DNA of 64,000 nucleotides from NCBI RefSeq assembly GCF_001540865.1, contig NC_033629.1, positions 9,518,089-9,582,088 of the forward strand. Direction: 5' to 3'. The stretch's first letter is position 1. Each line of letters starts with the position of its first letter. The notes below the pieces were generated by a model. It was not told the DNA's origin. It searched no databases and was given only the letters and a program-made list of their open reading frames with translations. Below are positions 57,891 to 64,000 of the stretch, in pieces. Made by a program: the position numbers and the translations under genes. The DNA is from Ananas comosus. Its lineage: Eukaryota > Streptophyta > Magnoliopsida > Poales > Bromeliaceae.

Positions 57891-58279
57891 AGTAAAGTGA
57901 AAGAGTAGAATGAATGAGAAGATCACAAATATTCTTTTCCACGGAAAATCTTTTTCTCTGAAAATAATCTTTTAAGTAATTTTTCATAATTTTCGGTGTA
58001 TTTATTTTAGCATAAGCAGGGAGAGGTGAAGTAGTTTTTAGCTGTAAATATTCACTTCCGTTGTTTAGTTTGCTGGCAACTTACCTGGGATCCAAAACTT
58101 AAACTCGCCAAAATAGTGTGAGGCAAAGTTCATTACGAAAAGAAAAAAATTAGATCCCTCGCATGCATCTCCAGCCCTTACGACATTCACTACACAAAAC
58201 AAAAATGAAAGGAAAGTACTTTTTTTTACCGGAACTTTAGTTTATCCAAAAATCTACTTTAGTCTGTATTAATTAGGAC
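57891..58279. other. Unclassified spacer
   Basis: AT-rich DNA without a gene or repeat end that I recognise. Confidence 0.35.
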
Positions 58280-58445
58280 CAGCAATTCAGCTCGCTATTC
58301 CATGCTACTTGGTATTCGACTCGAAATGTGCTCGAAATCGATCGCTCGTTTAATAAAGAAGCGGAACACGAGCTGAATTTTTCAGCTCGAAATATTAACA
58401 AGCCGAGCACGAGCTGAGATCAGCTCACTCGTGTTCTGCTCGATA
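58280..58445. repeat. CGAGC-rich element, left-part fragment
   Basis: CAGCAATTCAGCTCGCTATTC, then CTCGAAATCGATCGCTCG and CACGAGCTGAATTTTTCAGC, as in the copy at 22015. A further related piece with AACGAGCGTCATATTTAACTCG lies at about 58970-59075, on the other side of the MITE at 58545. Confidence 0.5.
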
Positions 58446-58544
58446 AGACACACATATCGCATACACACACATAAATTTTACTATTTAGATTTTATACCAA
58501 CCCAATGTAAAAGACCCTATACTTTACAAACTTTAATTATTAAA

Positions 58545-58897
58545 GGAAAAACTTCAAAAACCCCCTTGTAGTTTCATAGTTTTTTCACTTTGCCCCTCTG
58601 TGGTTTAAAATGTATCAATTTGCCCCCCTGTGGTTTCTTTTTTCTCTTTTTCTTATCAATTTCATTATTTTTTTTTAAATCAATAATAAAGTTAAAATTA
58701 AAGGGTACTAAAGTGAATATTTTATAAATCTATATGGGTATCTGAAATTTTTTGTATATAATTTAATGAAATATTAACGAAAAAACTACCGAAAATATAA
58801 AAACGAAACCACAGGAAGGCAATTTGATACATTTTAAACTACAGGAGGGCAAAGTGAGAAACTACGAAACCACATGAGAGATTTTTGAAGTTTTTTC
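58545..58897. mobile_element. MULE-type foldback MITE, TGTGGTTT family (3)
   Basis: The ends are GGAAAAACTTCAAAAA and TTTTTGAAGTTTTTTC. An exact 9-bp duplication, ATTATTAAA, flanks the element (58536-58544 and 58898-58906), which fits a Mutator-like origin and classifies the related copies at 14850 and 15209. It has no coding sequence. Confidence 0.85.
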
Positions 58898-59600
58898 ATT
58901 ATTAAATTAAGATTCTAATTTTTTTTTATTTTTTCCAACTTTCTATTCCGTAATTAACGGAGCTGCCAATCTAACTTACTATTTGTAATTATAAACGAGC
59001 GTCATATTTAACTCGTTAATAAATAAGTAAAATATAAATTGAATTTTTTATCTCGATATTTTAGCGCGAGCGAGCCGTGAAATATCCTTGGTATATATTT
59101 GGATGGGAAGAGGAGGGGGGACGTCAACGTATCAAAATAAAGAAACAAAAACAAAATATTCGACGCGCATGCACGCACGGGGAGCGGAGGGGAAAAAAAA
59201 AAGGCAAAAGAGCGGCAAAAGTTATTGAAAAGCGGGGTGCAGCGCAGCGGAAATAATACCATCACCTGGCGGTATTTGGTATTGGAGTGTCTGTCTGAAT
59301 TACGACTGCGTACGACAGACAACGACGCTCGCCTCTTTTCGAGGCGCCACCAAAAGTCAGGGACGCGCAATTTTTTCCGTTCCCTTAGTAAAATATTAAC
59401 ATAACAAACACCCGAGGGAGCATCTCCCACCAAAAACGCCACCATTTTATGCATAGTTCCTACTTCCTAGCTATTTCTTCAATATTAAATTAAAATATAG
59501 GATTAATTTTACACACACTCCTTATACGAACATTACACGAATGAGTTGAAACCGACTCGTTTATTAACAAACCGAATACAAATTGACTAACAAATATATA
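58898..59600. other. Spacer with GC-richer patch
   Basis: The stretch from 59080 to 59460 is richer in G and C than its surroundings and has a 148-codon open frame on the - strand. The frame shows no domain, no splice context and unremarkable composition, so I do not call a gene. Confidence 0.35.
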
Positions 59601-59615
59601 TATATATATATATAT

Positions 59616-59861
59616 AGTGTAAGGCTATTATGCTATCGAAAGCACGAAGCCTTTCGTGCTTTCAGCTCGTTTTCGATATTGCGACTTTCGAATCGTCGAT
59701 CGGATCCGTTAAACTTGATCTAGAGTATTTGGAGTACCTAAAAAATAAATTTTATTATTTTTCGATGTCATTTGCTTAGTGATCGAATGGGCTCAAAATC
59801 AACAAATTTCAATGGCCGTAGTGAGTCGTTTGCAAGTTTAACGGTGTAGAAATATCCAAAT
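59616..59861. mobile_element. MULE-type MITE, left arm cut by N
   Basis: It begins AGTGTAAGGCTATTATGC after a TA run and follows the 16394 copy closely (CGACTTTCGAATCGTCGATC, CTTGATCTAGAGTATTTGG). It ends abruptly at the N at 59862, before the right arm. Confidence 0.85.
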
Positions 59862-59862
59862 N

Positions 59863-60045
59863 AGGGCTTCTAATATAAAAACACTATTTATTTAGTTGTG
59901 AAAAAAATATTATTTATTTAATTATTATATATATTTAATATTATTAAATATATATACATAAATTATTAATTTAATGTTAAAACAATTTAATATATTTTTT
60001 ATTTAACATGAAAATTAATACGTGCAGCGCACGTGCATTAACTAG
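59863..60045 (+). mobile_element. Helitron 3'-end fragment
   Basis: It ends with the hairpin CGTGCAGCGCACG, then TGCATTAACTAG at 60034-60045, followed by T. The left side is cut by the N at 59862. DNA resuming at 60046 matches the interior of the CACTA-like element at 56345, so this Helitron inserted into such an element. Confidence 0.75.
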
Positions 60046-60180
60046 TTAACTTAAAGTGGCGATTCTACCTTCACCACTAAATTAGCCACTATTTAATTAT
60101 TTATGGTGGCGATAAAATAAATTGTCATTGTTTGGTTAGCTATAATGACAATAAGAAAAATTAGCACTAATTAATTAAAT
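60046..60180. mobile_element. CACTA-like element, interior part
   Basis: TTAACTTAAAGTGGCGAT, then CACCACTAAATTAGCCACT and GTGGCGATAAAA match the subterminal units at 56247-56600. Confidence 0.6.
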
Positions 60181-60379
60181 TTCATTTAATTTTTAAATTA
60201 AATTAAATTAATATTTTAATTTAATTTTAAAATTACTAATTTAATTTTTAAAAAATTTAAAAAAGACCTCACTTCCCTCAGCTCACCTGCCCTCTCCCCT
60301 CCACTTCCTCTCAGCTACTCTAGAAAAAACCCAAACCCCCCGGAAAACCCATTTCTCCCGCTCCTCTTTGACGATCTCT
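60181..60379. other. AT-rich then C/T-rich stretch
   Basis: An AATTAAATTAAATT-rich stretch passes into a C/T-rich block with AAACCCCCCGG near 60335. It resembles a gene leader, but no complete frame follows. Confidence 0.35.
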
Positions 60380-60610
60380 CGATGGCGAGCTCGTCATGGC
60401 GAGCTCCTTGCCGGCGATCTCGTCACCGGCGAGCTCCTGACCGGCGAGCTCCTCATCGGCGACATAGGCGACAAGCTCCTCGCCGATGAGCTATGCAACG
60501 AGCTCCTCATTGCTAATTTTCTTTCCGACGAGCCCTTCTAAACGAAGCTTCTTCTCGTCGAGCTCCTCGCAAGTGAGTCCCTCACCGCCGATCTCCTCTC
60601 CGGTGAACCC
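60380..60610. repeat. Degenerate GGCGAGCTC short repeats
   Basis: Variants of CGGCGAGCTCCTCAC repeat at about 15-18 bp (GATGGCGAGCTCGTC, CCGGCGAGCTCCTG, CGACGAGCCC and others). Open stretches in several frames are due to the repeat. It may be a decayed low-complexity exon carried in the CACTA-like element. Confidence 0.55.
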
Positions 60611-62224
60611 TCTCCTTTCGCTCCTCTCTTCCACTCCAAACCCTCACCGCAGATCTATATGCACTTCTCTTTGCTACGATCGATCTAGATTGGTCGAAGG
60701 ACGATAATTTTTTTCAAATTTGCATGAATTTTGCACGTTAGGGTTTTGTTTTCTTTGCCCTTATTGATGTTGTGTATTCTTTGTTTGATCTCTTGTGAAA
60801 AGCACATTTTGGTGAAATTGGTCCTTTATATTCATAGTTTTTATCAGTTAATACATGCTTGTATCTGTCCTAATTTCGATTATTAACATATATGATGTAA
60901 TTTAAATCTCCTACTCCTTTTCTCCTGCGAGCTGGGATTTGGAGCATCAGCAGCAGCGGAAGTGTAGCAGCAACGTAGGGTTTTACCTAATGTGAGGCTT
61001 TCCAATTGCTAAATTGGAACTTGTCCATGGGCTAGTTGATAGAGGAGAGCTTGGGGATCAATTTCTTCTTCTAAATTTCAGATTAGTTTGATTGAAATTG
61101 AAGAAATTTGGACTTTGAGCTGAATTTAGCACTTTGTTGGAATTTTGTCCATGGGCTAGTTGAATTGGAGTAGCTCCTAGCTAGATTACTAGTTAGTTAA
61201 GCTGAATTTGGGACTTTGGACTTGAAATTGGATTTTTATTGATTTTCATTAGAACTTTGATTCCAAATTCTATTCCAGCATAATCCTTGTTTGGGGTGGC
61301 GTTTTCTATATTCTTGCTGATTGATTTGGAGCTAAGGAAGAAGCTGGGGTGATTGATTTAAATCCAGGTGAATGTAAGTAGGTAAGTTTTGGTAGAAATC
61401 CAGGTGAATGTAAGTTGGTAAGTTTTCCCCTAGATTCGTGGGCTATAAGGAAGTTCTCTTCATTTCTGTTGCCAGATTGTGATTCGAGGTGGGTTTGAAT
61501 TTATCGAAAACATCGGACCCCTTATTTTGTCTAGGTATCATAGTTTCATATGCTACTGGAATGAGAGGTTCACATAGCTAATTTCCCATTGCTATTGATC
61601 TAAGAAACTAGGACAAATCTTATGGTTAATCATTGTTTTAGTATGAACTGAGACATCAAATCATGTTGAGAATGGTAATTACTGAGACCCGCAAACCAAT
61701 CTCATCTTAATAGCATTCAAGCAACTACAATCAAACATAAACAGTTCTAAAAAAAAACTGGCCCTCTGCATGTGGTGTTCGTTTTCTAATAGAGAAGGGT
61801 AGTATGAGATCCATGAACACAAAGCACCTATGTTGCACAGTTACCTATTCCACATTGTCCAAGCAGGTAATTCCAGAAGAATACTAAATTACACTTGACA
61901 CATGATTTTACATATGTATTTGTTCTTGGGGAAAAAAAAATAAAAGAAAAAAAATGTAATTTACAAGACAAAGTACCAGGAGAGTAAAAAAAATATTAAT
62001 ACACTTGTTCTATCTCAAAAGTCTTCAATTAGGACTTAATGATGGATTTAAAAAAAAAGGTAAGTCCAAATCATATAAAACGCTGTCAGGGATATTTAGG
62101 AATGAATGATGAAAATTATTCACTTCAATCTGATCCAGGAAACCATAAACAAAGTTATCCATGGGAATGTTTCTAAGAAAATAAGGCATGTGCGACAAAA
62201 AAATAGGTCATGCACAAGATAGTT
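60611..62224. other. Unclassified DNA, gene-leader-like
   Basis: T-rich sequence with a few splice-like signals. A 36-bp tandem duplication of AATCCAGGTGAATGTAAGT lies at 61361-61432. No coding exon can be supported. Confidence 0.35.
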
Positions 62225-62375
62225 TGTGAGATCCCTGGTGTTTGACTGTGGAGACTTGTCGACAGCTCTGGAGAGTGTCGGGACAAGTCCGAGTCGCGTT
62301 GGCGTCAAATAGACGCAAAACGGGCTCCGTGCGACGCGAGGGCAACTTTCAGCGAAGAAAATCTGCAAACTGCAG
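62225..62375 (+). mobile_element. Gypsy LTR 5'-end fragment
   Basis: It matches the first 150 bp of the 29328 and 36688 LTRs (TGTGAGATCCCTGGTGTTTG and GACAAGTCCGAGTCGCGTTG). The five bases before it are TAGTT (62220-62224). It is cut off by the N at 62376, before the palindrome region. Confidence 0.93.
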
Positions 62376-62376
62376 N

Positions 62377-62689
62377 AATTTTGACATTATTTCAAAATTT
62401 TGATGTAAATTTTTAATATTTAATTTTTAATTTGAATTTAAATTAATATATTATAAAGATAATGTTAGTATATTAATTTGATTACATTTTTTATATCCAC
62501 CTGAACCGAACACCGACGATGGGAATGATTTATTCCGATTCCGATTAAGGTGATGAACCAAACAGAATTAGGTAATGAGTCATTCCGATTCCGATTCCAG
62601 CTTATTTTGATTCCGATTCCGATTTCGATTTCGACTTCGAACCAAACGCGCCCTAAATTTCTTCAAATTTTGATAGCAAATACTTTAAA
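62377..62689. other. GATTCCG-repeat stretch
   Basis: An AT-rich start, then iterations of ATTCCGATTCCG (about 62538-62640) and a CCAAACGCGCCCTAA end, which is the look of a MITE terminus. No gene is seen. Confidence 0.45.
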
Positions 62690-62945
62690 GATTAACATTC
62701 TTGATCTTGAATTTAAAAGTCCTATACTCAAATTTTAAAGATTATTCAATTTCCACCGTCCATTTTGGCATAATTTATTTACTAAGTAAACAATGTCGAA
62801 AAAAACTAAAATTTTATTCCTAAGAACTTTATATACTTTAAATCATATTTAACGGTGTGGATTATTAATTTGAATACCCTAAGATCGAAAATAAAACTAT
62901 AGTACCGGAGCTTCGGTACTATAGATAGTATAGTAGCCTAATTCT
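62690..62945. mobile_element. MULE-type MITE, right-arm fragment
   Basis: TTTAACGGTGTGGATTATT, AAGATCGAAAATAAA and the end GATAGTATAGTAGCCTAATTC follow the right arm of the 542-bp family. A TA run follows. The left arm is not recognised. Confidence 0.55.
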
Positions 62946-62952
62946 ATATATA

Positions 62953-63438
62953 TAAATATTGAGGTAGAATATTTTTAGAAAAACCAACCCCTTAGTACTT
63001 CTATATTTCTAGCCCTTGGATCTACTCCTTGATTACTAATAGCCCTTGGATTAAATACTATTTCACCTATCACTACCTACTACCATCATCCCGACCTTAC
63101 ATCTCTCCATCCGATGGCTAAAAACTCAAAAGCACCACCCTCTTGGTGCTTTTTGTTAGAAAATTCTTTAAACTATTTAAAACAAGATTTATACTCTTAA
63201 TCTTGATTACAAGACTCCTATCATCATTTTTTAAAAAGTATTCATTTTCAGCCATTTATTTTTCTGTTCATTTGATGGATAAAAGAACAATGTCGAAAGT
63301 GCGTGAAATTTGATTTCTAGGTAGTTTAAATGGTTTAGATCATATTTAACCGAGTCGATCGTCAATTTGAAAGCTCTATCATCGAAAACAAATCGGTAGT
63401 AAAACGGCTCGTTTACTACCGATAGTATTCTAGCTCAA
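62953..63438. mobile_element. MULE-type MITE, divergent copy
   Basis: The left end TATTGAGGTAGAATATT and right end AGTATTCTAGCTCAACTC are near inverted. The right arm has GAAAGCTCTATCATCGAAAA, as in the other copies. A TA run follows at 63441-63474. Confidence 0.55.
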
Positions 63439-63471
<33 letters not shown>

Positions 63472-63477
<6 letters not shown>

Positions 63478-63908
63478 CTGGTATACTATCGGTAGCACAG
63501 AAGCCCCCGTGCTACCAAGTTGTTTTCGATGATGCGGCTTCCAAATCGATGATCGGCTCCGTTAGACTTGATCTACACTATTAAAAATATTTGAAAACTA
63601 AATTTCATAATTTTTCGCCATCATTTACCTATTAAATAAGTAGTCTAAAAATGAACAGCTGAAAATAAAATCTCATAAAAAATGATGATAAAAGACTTAA
63701 ATTTTAGATCAGAGATACTGATCTTACTCTAAATAGTGAAAAAAAATTTCTATAAAAATTTCATCAGATTTAGATTATTTTACACTGTTAAATTCACAAA
63801 CGCATCACATCTATCATTAAAATTGTCAATTTTGAGACATTTTGATCACTAGCCAAATGATGTTGAAAAATTATGAAATTTAGTTTCCAAATGCTTTTAA
63901 TAGTGTAC
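63472..63908. mobile_element. MULE-type MITE, right end truncated
   Basis: It starts TAGGCTGGTATACTATCGG after a TA run. The inner arms pair (TTTGAAAACTAAATTTCAT against ATGAAATTTAGTTTCCAAAT), but matching stops at about 63908 without the right terminus. The last 90 bases of the window are unclassified. Confidence 0.65.
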
Positions 63909-64000
63909 ATATGATAGCCATCGTGCCTCCAAAGACACAATGGTTCAACAAAAGTCACTACGCCAAAGGTTTAGCTGCTAGCCAAGACAATCTGAACTAG

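Noticed and set aside
59008..59454. 148-codon minus strand frame in a GC-richer patch
   Set aside because: There is no domain, no exon boundaries and no conserved neighbour. I list it only as spacer.

Overview
The window is nuclear DNA of a flowering plant. Two spliced protein genes with canonical GT-AG introns sit in the first 14 kb, and the remaining 50 kb is a pile of plant transposable elements: Ty3/gypsy and copia-like LTR elements, Helitrons, CACTA, MULE- and hAT-type MITEs, and a tRNA-derived SINE. The very GC-rich first exon of the MYB gene and the repeat types fit a monocot, but I cannot name a species. I see no bacterial, viral or CRISPR features.

Genes. (1) A Rab1/RABD2-type small GTPase on the + strand, 1443-7216, has eight exons that assemble into an intact 203-codon frame with all G motifs and a C-terminal double cysteine. 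(2) A single-repeat SHAQKYF MYB transcription factor on the - strand, 13574-10932, has a KLFGV motif at its N-terminus; five phase-consistent exons give about 292 residues. The two genes converge on a 3.7-kb spacer.

Repeats, left to right. MITEs lie in the Rab promoter and in introns 2 and 7. From 13.8 to 24 kb there are foldback MITEs, a solo LTR (19.3-20.1 kb, duplicated target GTGAG) and a near-perfect 250-bp-arm palindrome beside a single N (23.3-23.9 kb). From 24.3 to 28.7 kb lies a G-rich block of diverged repeats of about 540 bp. A full-length but decayed Ty3/gypsy element follows (29328-38895, target duplication CGAAT). Next are a 4.47-kb non-autonomous Helitron (39382-43855), a small CACTA element, and a gag-only LTR element (46737-49611, target duplication TACAT). 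The rest holds a second CACTA element, a SINE with a 15-bp target duplication, a copia-like LTR, several truncated elements and a likely plastid-derived tRNA-Phe relic.

Assembly. Single N characters at 23287, 53578, 55657, 57565, 59862 and 62376 fall at abrupt breaks between repeats. The LTR start at 62225 is preceded by TAGTT, and the truncated LTR end at 53777 is followed by TAGTT. They look like the two ends of one insertion placed in the wrong order, so the scaffold order of 53.6-62.4 kb is probably wrong. I found no clearly new biological system. The most promising leads are the misordering signal, a set of four palindromes in the gypsy LTR, triple hairpins in a second LTR family, a MYB exon fragment in its own upstream region, and a recurrent 542-bp MULE-type MITE found beside TA runs.
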